NCBI GenBank assembly: GCA_020633625.1
Contig: JACKDJ010000010.1
Coordinates: 1-64,000 of the forward strand
Length of the DNA: 64,000 bases
DNA from: Myxococcales bacterium
GTDB taxonomy: Bacteria > Myxococcota_A > Bradymonadia > REDH01
Direction: 5' to 3'
Positions 26,601 through 37,255 of this stretch are shown here, in pieces. The position numbers and the translations under genes were made by a program. The notes beneath the pieces are model-generated. The model saw only the letters and a list, made by a program, of their open reading frames with translations, did not search any database and was not told the origin of the DNA. Within the stretch, counting starts at the first letter, position 1. Each line of letters opens with the position of its first letter.

Positions 26601-27430
26601 AGCACGGCCGCGGTGGGCTCGTCGGTGACGATGCGGAACGTCGCGTAGGTGTCGGACGCGAACACCTCCGTCTCGAGCACGGTGGGCGGCGTCGTGTCGA
26701 CCGTAGTCCCGGGTCCCGTGAGCGTGAGATCGGTGAACGTCACGTCGAGCGGCGTCATCGTGATCGACGTCGACGCGATTCCGACGAAGCCGTGCGTGGG
26801 GAAGCCGGTGGTGATCGAGCCCCAGTCCTCCCAGGTCGAGCCGCGGAGGATCGACGCGTGAAAGGTCCCGCCGGTGCGGGTCATCCGAACGGTCGCCGGC
26901 CCGGCCGGGTCGTTCGCGATCGCCGGGATCAAGTCCGAGATGACACCACCGGTCGCGCGGCGAGCGTAGAAGAAGTCGTCGGCCGAGTAGTTGACCGCCT
27001 GGATGATGGCGGGGCCATCGCTGGTCGGCTCCGTCTCGCCGGGCTGGATCGGCTTGAACAGGAGGATCGCCTTCGCGAAGAGCTGGCTCGTGTCGCCGCC
27101 CCAGGCCGCGATGGTCGCGGTGAGCTCGAAGTCACCGTCGACCTCGCGGTAGACGAAGTGGCCGTGGTCGTCGGGGCCCCAGAAGTCGGGGCCGCCGCCG
27201 CGGACGTGGAACGTGGTGCCGTCGGACGACGACGACCCGAACGCTGCCTCGCTGAGGCCGAGGTTGATGCCTGCCCAGCCGTCGACGACGGCGGTGGAGA
27301 GGTCGAGCTGTTGCGTGACGAGACCGTCGCCGCCGGCACCTTCGGTGCAGGCGATGCCGAGAGACGCGGTCGCGAGCGCGAGAGGGATCAGGCGGCGGAG
27401 GCGCCGCGCTGCATTGCCGTGCATTCGCAT
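23678..27430 (-). CDS. Large surface protein with two concanavalin-like domains, DUF4215 repeats, TSP3-like region and MYXO-CTERM-like end
   Basis: 1250 residues from the ATG at 27430; the upstream in-frame extension has no signal peptide. The signal ends near Cys28, but position -3 is Gly, so lipidation is doubtful. Beta domains of the DUF1349 type lie at about 45-235 and 445-645, with an Fn3-like stretch between. About ten DUF4215/Myxo disulfide repeats (CGDG...GExCDDGN) span about 645-985. Calcium-type DxDGDxxxD repeats follow, then an Asp/Gly/Ser tract from a 15-bp tandem repeat, and a C-terminal sorting-like signal: FGCSAAP, one hydrophobic helix, FRRRR. Such signals are thought to be processed by myxosortase and to hold the protein at the cell surface. 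It probably acts in adhesion or carbohydrate binding. Confidence 0.8.
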   Translation of the reverse strand: MRMHGNAARRLRRLIPLALATASLGIACTEGAGGDGLVTQQLDLSTAVVDGWAGINLGLSEAAFGSSSSDGTTFHVRGGGPDFWGPDDHGHFVYREVDGDFELTATIAAWGGDTSQLFAKAILLFKPIQPGETEPTSDGPAIIQAVNYSADDFFYARRATGGVISDLIPAIANDPAGPATVRMTRTGGTFHASILRGSTWEDWGSITTGFPTHGFVGIASTSITMTPLDVTFTDLTLTGPGTTVDTTPPTVLETEVFASDTYATFRIVTDEPTAAVLSLGPTTAYGTDSSSATLQTEHYVRVDGLTTETPYHYRIRVTDRAGNRTDRPDATLTTTPPDTVGPVISAFETAAVSYHGATLRFRTDEPATVSVRYDINAYEHTIEGPADARTRHEIVLNELLSGAPHQVEITATDARGHSTVDTIRNFNTTAYTNSGLPPGWSSQDIGPVSAERPGSARYDATVDTWAVKGTGTDVFFAEDSFHFVHRPVNGDFRLTVRVTSYSGYLQQWTKALTMFRADFTPGSRMFNQSINYEGLDYLYYRPVANEWHTEITATQWQDSIGEPIWARLERRGNVFTESYSHDGRTWTVHGPAGGTEVALPRAGHAGIGICGKRNEWLSEITYSNVVLEDCGDGYVAGEETCDDGNETAGDGCSATCRTEVTWTCDRVVGRVPESSCSHSRCGDSVVDDGEECDDGNHTDLDGCNAFCRREGCGDGTLQPGEACDDGNELPNDGCSPTCRIEVCGDGIIQTGEACDDGNTRSDDGCDSRCRAEVCGDAIRQMGIGEECDDGNTIDFDGCSGVCHVERCGDGIEQPGEGCDDGNVVPNDGCDALCVVERCGDHIVQTSEQCDDGNTDDADGCSATCRWEFCGDGVTQPNEECDDGDGNSETEPNACRPGCTLPRCGDFVVDDGEECDRGVGNDDTLPDWCRTDCRDAHCGDGVLDAGEECDDGNTDNGDRCSNACATEDPDGDGLRDSIDNCPDAANPEQEDLDGDHIGDACDDDIDGDTIPNSIEDANGDGVVDDDETDPRNADTDGDDLCDGNPEFPLFDTAGTYLCSPGEDLNANGVVDEGETDPRLIDTDGDCSGDGFERMSEPPTDPTDPLSVGLIFDRDGDGIGDVCDACPDVFAPAGDDDGCPPGVEPGSDAGADAGGSDAGDGDAGGSDAGGSDAGGSDAGGSDAGGSDAGGDSSEGAEDSDDGGKGKGLFGCSAAPTPRPAAIWLVGVGLVVAFRRRRTHAATGAPAASRASR
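23866..23955 (-). repeat. 15-bp tandem repeat encoding GGSDA
   Basis: Five identical 15-bp units (23881-23955) plus one at 23866-23880 with a single mismatch, flanked by decayed copies. They encode a GGSDA pentapeptide run between the calcium-type repeats and the C-terminal anchor. Identical short units like these are prone to slippage, so length may vary between strains. Confidence 0.9.
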
Positions 27431-27822
27431 CACCGAGTGAGAGCCGTGCCGGGGAGAGATCGTGCCAGGGATCTCGGCTTGGAGCAAAGAAAATCTGGTG
27501 TGATTCCGGCGGCTTGTGGTGGCGTGTAGGTTGCGGTGCGAAGGGCGGTGGCGGGGTCGGCTCGGTCACCTCCGATCGGACGGGGGAGACGCGCGGTCGC
27601 GACGCCGTCGCAGCTCGGCGTTCTTGATTTGCGGCTGAGTCGGGAGATGGTAGGATAACACCTACACCGGCCCACCTCTCGGTGTCGGTTGTACGGTGGT
27701 GTAGCGCTGCGTCGTGAGGTGACGCAGAGCGACACACCGGCCCTTCGAATTTTGCTGGCCCTTTTTGGGCGCCGTAGAAGGGTCGACGGCTAGATCGAGC
27801 AGCTCCCTACCCCGAGAAGAAC
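27431..27822. other. Divergent intergenic region between two giant surface-protein genes, with hairpins
   Basis: 392 bp without a gene. Two stem-loops lie upstream of the plus-strand gene: CTACACC/GGTGTAG (27662-27668 with 27698-27704) and CTGCGTC/GACGCAG (27707-27713 with 27721-27727). A shorter GCCC-TTTTT-GGGC hairpin is at 27758-27770. A weak promoter candidate for the plus strand is TTGCGG, 16 bp, TAGGAT around 27630-27657. The region should hold both promoters; I see no clear operator. Confidence 0.45.
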
Positions 27823-30800
27823 ATGATCCGGACCTTGATTCGTAGTGTCGGCGTGGCCGCGGCGCTGTTCGTCGCAGCGCCGGCGCTTGGCCAGACGCGC
27901 ATCGTTCAGACGGACTGGACCGGCGGCGCTGGGACCGACGCGACGTCGAACCTGTCGGCGGAGACGCGCTTTTCGGTGCGCGTCGACAACGCGATCACGA
28001 ACCAGGCGGGCGTGTTCCGCGTCGTGCACTACGTGTGGGAAGACGCGACGAACGGGCGCCATGAGGTTCGCCCGATCCGCGGCGCTTCGAGCGCGACGGA
28101 CTACTTCGCTGCGGGAGGGGCGTCGTCTCCGGCGCCGGTCTGCGGTCAGGCGCAGTTCTGGCTCTACCGCTCGACGGGTACGGGCCTGCTCTCGCTGATC
28201 CAGCGGTCGAACGGGACCGGTGTCGCGGGCTCATGCGCCGGTAGCATCGCCGGGACCTATGCGTTCGCCGGCGCCGGCGCGAGCCTCAGCACCTCGGTCA
28301 GCCCTGGTGATGCGACTGCAACCGGATTTGCTCATACTTGGGCGGACACGGGTGTGCGCGGGCACGTCCTTGGGCTGCCAAACGAGCTCTGGACCGGCGC
28401 GGGCGCGATCACCGGGCGGACGGGCGCGGCGACGGCGCGGGTCTTCACGACCGCGCCGACCACGGGTGTTACGCCGCCGAACGGTGCGTTCTCGATCACG
28501 AGCGACAACTACGGCCACGTCGAGTCGGCGGTCTTCGACACGGGGCGGTCGCGCGACTGGGGACGCATCATCGCTGACGCGTCGGCGACGCAGTTCTCGG
28601 GACTCCCGCTGTACTACGTCCGCGCGGGAGACTCGGCGGCGGCCGTGCTCCTCCAGCCGTGGCAGGGCCCGTACGCGTCTGGAGACGACCTCTCCAGCGG
28701 CGCAAACTCGAACCACCGGTTCATCCAGTACAAGGTCGAGGCGTTCCTCGCGAACCCGGTCACCAGCTTCGGGTTCATCGAGTCCGAGGTCGAGCTGCGC
28801 GAGATCATCATCGAGTTCGACACCGACGGCGACGGCCAGCCCGACGACACGGACCCGTGCCCGGAAGACGCGACGAACTCGTGCGACCTGTGCCCCCTCG
28901 ACCCGCTGAAGATCGCGCCCGGGCAGTGCGGCTGCGGCGTCCCGGACACCGACACGGACTCGGACGGCACGGCCGACTGCAACGACCTCTGCCCGGCCGA
29001 CGCCGGCAAGCTGGCGCCGGGCCTGTGCGGCTGTGGCGTCGCCGATACGGACAGCGACTCGGACGGCACGCCGAACTGCACCGACGGCTGCCCGGCCGAT
29101 GCCGGCAAGACGAGCCCGGGGTCGTGTGGGTGCGGCGTGGCCGACACCGACAGTGACTCCGACGGCACGGCCGACTGCATCGATGGGTGCCCGGCCGACG
29201 CCACGAAGACGGGCCCCGGGGCGTGCGGATGCGGTGTCGCCGACACGGACAGCGACTCCGACGGCACGGCCGACTGCATCGACGCCTGCCCCGCCGACCC
29301 GGGCAAGATCGCCGCTGGTGCTTGCGGCTGTGGTGTCGCCGACACGGACAGCGACTCGGACGGTACGGCCGACTGCATCGACCTGTGCCCCGCCGATGCT
29401 GGCAAGACGGCTCCGGGCGTGTGCGGCTGCGGCACGGCCGACGTGGACAGCGACTCCGACGGCACGCTGGACTGCGAAGACGCGTGCCCCGCCGACGCCG
29501 GGAAGACCGAGCCCGGCGTGTGCGGCTGCGGCACCGCCGACGTGGACGGCGACTCCGACGGCACTCTCGACTGCGAGGACTCCTGCCCCGCCGACCCTGA
29601 CAAGACCGAGGCGGGCGTCTGCGGATGCGGCGTCGCCGACGACGACGCAGACTCCGACGGTGTCGCCGACTGCATCGACGCGTGCCCCGCGGACCCTGAC
29701 AAGACCGAGGAGGGCGTCTGCGGCTGTGGCGTCGCCGACGATGACGGCGACGCGGACGGCACGGCAGACTGCATCGACGACTGCCCGGCAGACGCAGACA
29801 AGACGGAGCCCGGTGTGTGCGGTTGCGGCGTCGCGGATGATGACACCGACGCGGACGGCACGCTCGACTGCGAGGACGCGTGCCCCGCCGACGAGAACAA
29901 GACGGAGCCCGGCGTGTGCGGTTGCGGCGTCGCCGACGTCGACCTCGACAGCAACGGCACGCTCGACTGCCTCGAGGACTGTGAGGACCCCGACGGTGAC
30001 GGCGTCTGCTCCACGAGCGACACGTGCCCGGACGTCGCGAACCCGAGCCAGGTCGACACGGACGGCGACGGGCTCGGAAACGCCTGTGACGACGACGACG
30101 ACGACGACGGCGCGACCGACGACGAGGAGGCCACCGCGGGCACCGATCCCCTCGACCGCGACACCGACGACGACGGTGTGCTGGACGGCGCCGAGCTGAA
30201 CGACTTCGGCTCCAACCCTCTCGACCCCGACACCGACGGCGACGGGATCCTGGACGGCACCGAGGCCGGCGTCACCGAGGATGCCCGCGATGAGGACACC
30301 GACGTCGCGGCAGGCAACTTCGTGGCCGACGAAGATCCCACGACGACGACGGACCCCACCGACGCCGACACCGACGACGGCGGCGTGCCCGACGGCCTCG
30401 AGGACTTCGACCACAACGGTCGCATCGACGACGGAGAGGGTGACCCGAACGACCCGGCCGACGACGACAGCCTCGACCCCGACGGTGACGGGCTCCCGAC
30501 GGTCGACGAGCTCGAGATCGGCACCGACCCGTTCAACCCGGACACCGATGGCGACGGCCTCCAAGACGGCGAAGAGGTCTTCGGCGGCACCGATCCGCTC
30601 GACCGCGACTCCGACGATGACGGCGTACTCGACGGCGACGAGGCCTCGCCGTTCACCGACACCGACCTCGACGGCCTGATCGACGCGCTCGACCCCGACT
30701 CCGACGACGACGGGCTGTTCGACGGAACCGAAGCCGGCGTCACGGAGGACCTTCGTGACGACGACACGGACGTCACCGCCGGCGCCTTCGTTCCCGACGC

Positions 30801-32649
30801 CGACCCGTCGACCACGACCGATCCGCGTGACGCCGACACCGACGACGGCGGGATCTCCGATGGCAACGAGGACACCAACCTCAACGGCATGATCGACGAC
30901 GGAGAACGCGACCCGAACGACCCGGCCGACGACGTCGACCTCGTCGACAGCGACAACGACGGCATCTCCGATGAGACCGAGAACACGATCGGCACCGACC
31001 CGAACGACGCAGACAGCGACGACGACGGCGTGATCGATGGCGACGAGCCGAACTTCTCGGACGACACCGACGGCGACGGCCTCATCAACCCGCTCGACCC
31101 CGACTCCGACGACGACGGGATCCTCGACGGCACCGAGTCCGGCATCACCGAGGCCGATCTCAACCCCGACACCGACGTCCCCGCCGGCAACTTCGTTCCC
31201 GACGCCGACCCGACGACTACGACGTCGGCCGTCGACCCCGACACCGACGACGGCGGCGTCTCCGACGGCGACGAGGACGTGAACCACAATGGTATGATCG
31301 ACGACGGCGAGACCGACCCGCTCGACCCGTCCGACGACCGCGTCGACAGCGACGGCGACGGCCTCACAGACGAGGAGGAGGGCGACCTCGGGACCGACCC
31401 GAACGACCCCGACACCGACGACGACGGCATCTCCGACGGCACCGAGGTCCGCGGCGACAACCCGACCAACCCCCTCGACCCCGACACCGACGCGGACGGC
31501 CTCTGCGACGGCCCGGCCACCGTCGATGGCGAGTGCGTCGGCGGCGAGGACACCAACGCGAACGGCACGATCGACGAGGGCGAGACCGACCCGACCGACC
31601 GCGACACCGACGACGGCGGCGTCGACGACGGGACCGAGGTCATTACCGACGGTACCGACCCGCTCGACCCGTCCGACGACATGGTGCCGCCCACCGACAG
31701 CGACGCCGACGGTCTGACCGACGACGAAGAAGCCGAGCTCGGCACCGACCCGAACGACCCCGACACCGACAACGACGGGATCGACGACGGGACCGAGGTG
31801 CGCGGCGCAAACCCGACGAACCCGCTCGACCCCGACTCCGACGACGACGGGCTGTGCGACGGCCCGGTCGCGGTCCTCGACGTCTGCATCGAGGGTGAGG
31901 ACATGGACGCAAACGGCGTCCGCGACGCGAACGAGTCGGACCCGAACGACCCCGACAGCGACGACGACGGCATGCTCGACGGCGCCGAGGTGACGGCGAC
32001 GAACCCGACGAGCCCGATCGACGCCGACAGCGACGACGACGGCCTCTGCGACGGCGCGATCTCGGTGGGCGAGACGTGCGCCGGCGGTGAGGACATGAAC
32101 ACGAACGGCGTCGTCGACGAAGGCGAGACGGACCCGAACGATCCCGACTCCGATGACGACCGCCTCCTCGACGGCGCGGAAGTCCTGGAGCACAACACCG
32201 ACCCGCTTGATCCCGACACCGACGACGGTGGCGTCGACGACGGCACCGAGGTCATCGACCGCGGCACCGATCCGCTCGACCCGTCCGACGACGTGCTCGA
32301 CACCGATGGCGACGGTCTTACCGACGACCGCGAGGCAGAGCTCGGCACCGACCCGAACGACCCGGATTCTGACGACGATGGGCTCCTCGATGGCCGCGAG
32401 GTCGACGAGATCGGGTCCGACCCGCTCAATCCGGACACCGACGGCGGTGGAGTGCCCGACGGGCTCGAGGTCGCGCGCGGCACCGACCCGCTCGACCCGT
32501 CGGACGACCAGGAAGAGGAGCACTACGGGCTCGAGGTCGTGGGTGGTCGCGCGTTCGCGGATTGCTCCGCGGCCCCGAACGGTGGGCAGCCGCTGTGGCT
32601 GGGCGTCGCGCTGCTGGGCCTCGCGCTTACGCGCCGCCGTCGCCGCTAG
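27823..32649 (+). CDS. Giant acidic TSP3-like repeat protein with MYXO-CTERM-like anchor
   Basis: 1608 residues. Signal peptide 1-24 (ending ALGQ). Residues about 25-335 form a unique N-terminal domain with no Cys-rich repeats; I do not recognise it. Ten near-perfect 33-residue units (about 369-698) follow, each with CGCGVADTDSDSDGTADC and a CPAD core, then about 850 residues of DPDTDGDG/DGxE calcium-type thrombospondin-3 repeats, extremely rich in Asp. The protein ends DCSAAP, a hydrophobic helix and TRRRRR, a MYXO-CTERM-like signal. It is probably a rigid, calcium-stabilised stalk that presents the N-terminal domain away from the cell. It is transcribed away from the related gene at 23678-27430. 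A double hairpin follows the stop. Confidence 0.85.
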   Translation: MIRTLIRSVGVAAALFVAAPALGQTRIVQTDWTGGAGTDATSNLSAETRFSVRVDNAITNQAGVFRVVHYVWEDATNGRHEVRPIRGASSATDYFAAGGASSPAPVCGQAQFWLYRSTGTGLLSLIQRSNGTGVAGSCAGSIAGTYAFAGAGASLSTSVSPGDATATGFAHTWADTGVRGHVLGLPNELWTGAGAITGRTGAATARVFTTAPTTGVTPPNGAFSITSDNYGHVESAVFDTGRSRDWGRIIADASATQFSGLPLYYVRAGDSAAAVLLQPWQGPYASGDDLSSGANSNHRFIQYKVEAFLANPVTSFGFIESEVELREIIIEFDTDGDGQPDDTDPCPEDATNSCDLCPLDPLKIAPGQCGCGVPDTDTDSDGTADCNDLCPADAGKLAPGLCGCGVADTDSDSDGTPNCTDGCPADAGKTSPGSCGCGVADTDSDSDGTADCIDGCPADATKTGPGACGCGVADTDSDSDGTADCIDACPADPGKIAAGACGCGVADTDSDSDGTADCIDLCPADAGKTAPGVCGCGTADVDSDSDGTLDCEDACPADAGKTEPGVCGCGTADVDGDSDGTLDCEDSCPADPDKTEAGVCGCGVADDDADSDGVADCIDACPADPDKTEEGVCGCGVADDDGDADGTADCIDDCPADADKTEPGVCGCGVADDDTDADGTLDCEDACPADENKTEPGVCGCGVADVDLDSNGTLDCLEDCEDPDGDGVCSTSDTCPDVANPSQVDTDGDGLGNACDDDDDDDGATDDEEATAGTDPLDRDTDDDGVLDGAELNDFGSNPLDPDTDGDGILDGTEAGVTEDARDEDTDVAAGNFVADEDPTTTTDPTDADTDDGGVPDGLEDFDHNGRIDDGEGDPNDPADDDSLDPDGDGLPTVDELEIGTDPFNPDTDGDGLQDGEEVFGGTDPLDRDSDDDGVLDGDEASPFTDTDLDGLIDALDPDSDDDGLFDGTEAGVTEDLRDDDTDVTAGAFVPDADPSTTTDPRDADTDDGGISDGNEDTNLNGMIDDGERDPNDPADDVDLVDSDNDGISDETENTIGTDPNDADSDDDGVIDGDEPNFSDDTDGDGLINPLDPDSDDDGILDGTESGITEADLNPDTDVPAGNFVPDADPTTTTSAVDPDTDDGGVSDGDEDVNHNGMIDDGETDPLDPSDDRVDSDGDGLTDEEEGDLGTDPNDPDTDDDGISDGTEVRGDNPTNPLDPDTDADGLCDGPATVDGECVGGEDTNANGTIDEGETDPTDRDTDDGGVDDGTEVITDGTDPLDPSDDMVPPTDSDADGLTDDEEAELGTDPNDPDTDNDGIDDGTEVRGANPTNPLDPDSDDDGLCDGPVAVLDVCIEGEDMDANGVRDANESDPNDPDSDDDGMLDGAEVTATNPTSPIDADSDDDGLCDGAISVGETCAGGEDMNTNGVVDEGETDPNDPDSDDDRLLDGAEVLEHNTDPLDPDTDDGGVDDGTEVIDRGTDPLDPSDDVLDTDGDGLTDDREAELGTDPNDPDSDDDGLLDGREVDEIGSDPLNPDTDGGGVPDGLEVARGTDPLDPSDDQEEEHYGLEVVGGRAFADCSAAPNGGQPLWLGVALLGLALTRRRRR
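28927..29916 (+). repeat. 99-bp tandem repeat, ten units
   Basis: Ten consecutive 99-bp units begin at 28927 with no change in length, and a partial eleventh starts at 29917. Each encodes 33 residues with six Cys and a DxDSDSDG calcium-type loop. Units 2-5 are closest to each other and later units drift (VADDD, TADVD), a pattern expected of repeats growing by unequal exchange at one end. Confidence 0.92.
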
Positions 32650-32657
32650 CGCGCTGA

Positions 32658-32729
32658 CCGCCGCGGGTTCGCGGCGGCACGAGTTACTCGCCCCCGGTCG
32701 CTGCGCGCGGCTGGGGGCGAGCCGCTTTT
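32658..32729 (+). terminator. Double hairpin with T-tract after the giant repeat protein
   Basis: First stem CCGCCGCG/CGCGGCGG (32658-32665 with 32670-32677, GGTT loop). Second stem CTCGCCCCC/GGGGGCGAG (32687-32695 with 32713-32721), followed by CCGCTTTT. The second hairpin with its T-run looks like an intrinsic terminator for the plus-strand gene; the minus-strand folP ends just beyond it. Confidence 0.7.
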
Positions 32730-32744
32730 GAGCTCAGCGCCGCG

Positions 32745-33586
32745 TCAGTGAGCGAGCGCCGCGCGAGCCACCCGAAGAGCAGCGACCGCGGCTGCGACGT
32801 CGTGGACGCGTACGATTCGCGCGCCGCGCAGCACGGCGACGACGTTCGCTGCGGTAGTGCCGTGCTCTATCGCATCAGCCTCCGGGCCGGTGAGCCCGCG
32901 GATCATGCGCTTGCGGCTGACACCGACGAGGACGGGGAGGTCGAGCGGGGCGAGCTCGCCGAGGCGCGCGAGGAGCTCGTAGTTGGCGGCGGCGTCCTTG
33001 CCAAACCCGAAGCCGGGGTCGATCGCGATCGCGTCCCGCGCCACGCCGGCGGCGACGAGGGCATCGGTCGCGCCGCGGAGCGCCGCGCTGACCTCGGAGA
33101 CGACGTCGCGGTAGCCGGTGTGCTGATCCATCTGCTGCGGTCGGGCCGGCGTGTGCATCGCGACACAGCCGGCGTCGAACGCGGCGCAGACCGCTGGCAT
33201 CGCCTCGTCGAACGTCATTCCGGAGATGTCGTTCACGATGTCTGCGCCCGCGCGGAGCGCGGCCTCGGCGACGACCGCTTTCGTAGTGTCGACCGAGACG
33301 ACGACGTCGGTCCGCTCGCGCAGCCGCGCGATGACGGGCACGACGCGCGCGAGCTCATCTTCGACGGAGACCGGCGTCGCGCCCGGCCGCGTCGACTCAC
33401 CGCCGACGTCGACGATGGCGGCGCCGGCGTCGCGAGCCCGCAGCGCCGCGTCGACGGCGGCGTCGACGTCACTGAACCGACCGCCGTCCGAGAAGCTGTC
33501 CGGTGTGACGTTGACGATGGCCATGACGAGCGGCCCGTCGCCCAGGTCGAGCGCGCCCCGCCTGTGGCGAAGCGATGGGCGCCGGG

Positions 33587-33590
<4 letters not shown>
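32745..33590 (-). CDS. folP: Dihydropteroate synthase
   Basis: 281 residues. Condenses p-aminobenzoate with hydroxymethyl-dihydropterin pyrophosphate in folate synthesis; target of sulfonamides. All signatures are present in order: MAIVNVTPDSFSDGG (start of the barrel), VDVGGESTRPGA, a DTTK strand, DPGFGFGKD, GVSRKRMI and the final RVHDV. GTG start in a GTGA overlap with the end of ftsH, so the two are translationally coupled, a common pairing in bacteria. Nothing is missing, so the enzyme should be active. Confidence 0.95.
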
Positions 33591-35566
<1,976 letters not shown>

Positions 35567-35634
35567 GCGCGCTCCTTGAGCATTCGCTTCGGTGCCCGGG
35601 TCGGCGCCAATGGCGGCACCACCTCGAACAGACC

Positions 35635-37038
35635 ATGAGTAATCCCCTGACCGGGTCGAGTCGAGCCAATTTCACGCGAGATCTGCGTCGGCTCGACGCA
35701 CTGCGGCGAGACACGGTCCGCGACCTCGCACGCGAGACGTCGATCGTCGTCGCTCTGTCCGGCGGCCCAGACTCATCGGCCCTCGCTGCGCTGTGCTCCG
35801 AGAGCGGCGTCGCTTGGCGAGCGGTGCACGTGCATCACGGCCTGCACGCGGCCGCCGACGTCGCCGCGCGGCGCGCCGAGGAGCTCGCTGCCGAGCTCGG
35901 CGCTCGCTGCGACGTCGTCGCCGTCGACGCCGGCGAGATCCTGGCCCACCCGGGTGGCGTCGAGGCAGGAGCTCGTGAGCATCGCTACGCCGCGCTCGCG
36001 CGCGCGTCGCACGCTGGCGAGTCGGTCGCGACCGGCCACACGGCCTCGGACCGGCTCGAGACCACGCTACTTCGGCTCTGCCAGGGGGCCGGGCTCTCTG
36101 GCGCGACGGGACCGCGCGAACGGATCGTCATGCACGGCGCGACCTTCGTGCGACCACTGCTTCGTTGGTGGCGCCGCGACATCGTCGCGCTGGTCGCCGC
36201 GCTGGGCATCGAGCCCAGCGCCGACCCGATGAACGAGGACCCCCGCTTCGCTCGTGTGGCGATCCGCACCCGCGTGGCCGCCCCACTCGTCGAGCTCGCT
36301 GCGCCGAGCTCCCTGCTCCGGTCGCTGGAGGGCCTCGCGCGCGACGGCGAGGCGCTCCGATGGCTGGCGGACCGAGAGGTCGACCGGATCGCGCGTCCTG
36401 TTGGCGCCGAGCTCTTCGTCGGAGCATCGGCGCTCAGCCGGCTCCCGACGGAGGTCCGCGCCGCAGTCGTGGTCGCGCTCGCGCGGCGCCTCGACGCGCG
36501 ACCCACCGCGCGGTTCGTCGAGGCGGTCTGCGCCCCTCTACCGGAGCGGCCGCCCACGGCACACACCGCAGGCCTGCGCGCAGAGTGGCTGAGCTCACAC
36601 CTACGGTTCGCCCGAACAGACGACGAGCGGTGCGTCCTTCCTTCGCTGGGATGGAGCGCTCCGGTCGAGCCGGAGCGGCCGGTCGCTACGCCGCTGGGGG
36701 ATCTCGTGCTCCGCGAGGTCGGTGCCGCCGATGCCCCGCTAGTCAGCGCCCGGCTCGCCGCGCTCGATGAACCCCCACCCCTCGTCATCGACCCGCTCGC
36801 CATCACCGGCCCGCTGCAGGTCCGGGGGGCCCGGGCCGACGACGCGATGATCGTGCGCGGTCGCGCCGTGCCGCTGCTGGCGCGCCTAAAGCGAGACGGC
36901 TTCGATGCCCGAAGCCGCGCCGCCACGCTCGTCCTCGCCGACGACGATGGCCCGCTAGCGGTGCTCGGCGGGCGCCGCGGCGAGCGTGCGCGGGCGCTGG
37001 CCGGAGTTGGGTGGGCGGTGGAGTGGCGTTCGAGCTAG
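35635..37038 (+). CDS. tilS: tRNA(Ile)-lysidine synthetase
   Basis: 467 residues. Converts C34 of the CAU anticodon of tRNA(Ile2) to lysidine, an essential step for reading AUA. The PP-loop SGGPDSS is at 42-48; VHVHHGLH and TGHTASDRLETTLLRLCQG are the next two conserved blocks, the latter with HTASD where HHADD is more usual. The C-terminal TilS substrate-binding domain (about 385-465) has LQVRGARADD and LLARLKRDGF, close to the family pattern. The 20-bp repeat array begins 28 bp after the stop codon. Confidence 0.92.
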   Translation: MSNPLTGSSRANFTRDLRRLDALRRDTVRDLARETSIVVALSGGPDSSALAALCSESGVAWRAVHVHHGLHAAADVAARRAEELAAELGARCDVVAVDAGEILAHPGGVEAGAREHRYAALARASHAGESVATGHTASDRLETTLLRLCQGAGLSGATGPRERIVMHGATFVRPLLRWWRRDIVALVAALGIEPSADPMNEDPRFARVAIRTRVAAPLVELAAPSSLLRSLEGLARDGEALRWLADREVDRIARPVGAELFVGASALSRLPTEVRAAVVVALARRLDARPTARFVEAVCAPLPERPPTAHTAGLRAEWLSSHLRFARTDDERCVLPSLGWSAPVEPERPVATPLGDLVLREVGAADAPLVSARLAALDEPPPLVIDPLAITGPLQVRGARADDAMIVRGRAVPLLARLKRDGFDARSRAATLVLADDDGPLAVLGGRRGERARALAGVGWAVEWRSS

Positions 37039-37065
37039 GTGCGGCGCTGCTCCCGAACGCAGTCT

Positions 37066-37230
37066 CGCACTACCGTCGGTAAGTTCGCACTACCGTCGGT
37101 AAGTTCGCACTACCGTCGGTGAGGTAAGTTCGCACTACCGTCGGTAAGTTCGCACTACCGTCGGTAAGTTCGCACTACCGTCGGTAAGTTCGCACTACCG
37201 TCGGTGAGGTAAGTTCGCACTACCGTCGGT
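37066..37230. repeat. Tandem array of a 20-bp motif, eight copies with 20/25-bp periodicity
   Basis: CGCACTACCGTCGGT occurs exactly eight times, starting at 37066, 37086, 37106, 37131, 37151, 37171, 37191 and 37216. Copies are joined by AAGTT, except after the third and seventh, where GAGGTAAGTT is used, so the spacing is 20, 20, 25, 20, 20, 20, 25. Each unit holds the near-palindrome TACCG-T-CGGTA. GC is about 55%, lower than the flanks. The array fills the gap between two convergent genes and is not coding. No spacers are present, so it is not CRISPR. Confidence 0.95.
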
Positions 37231-37255
37231 AAGATCGCGCTGCCCCAGCGCTGCG

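Noticed and set aside
28231..32523. Minus-strand reading frames of 1430 and 1289 residues opposite the giant repeat protein
   Set aside because: They are the reverse complement of repeated GAC/GAT/GGC codons, which avoid stops in several frames; their sequence is Val/Gly- or Ser/Pro-monotonous, with no domain or signal peptide.
37066..37230. CRISPR array
   Set aside because: Units follow each other with only 5-10 fixed bases between them; there are no unique spacers and no cas genes.
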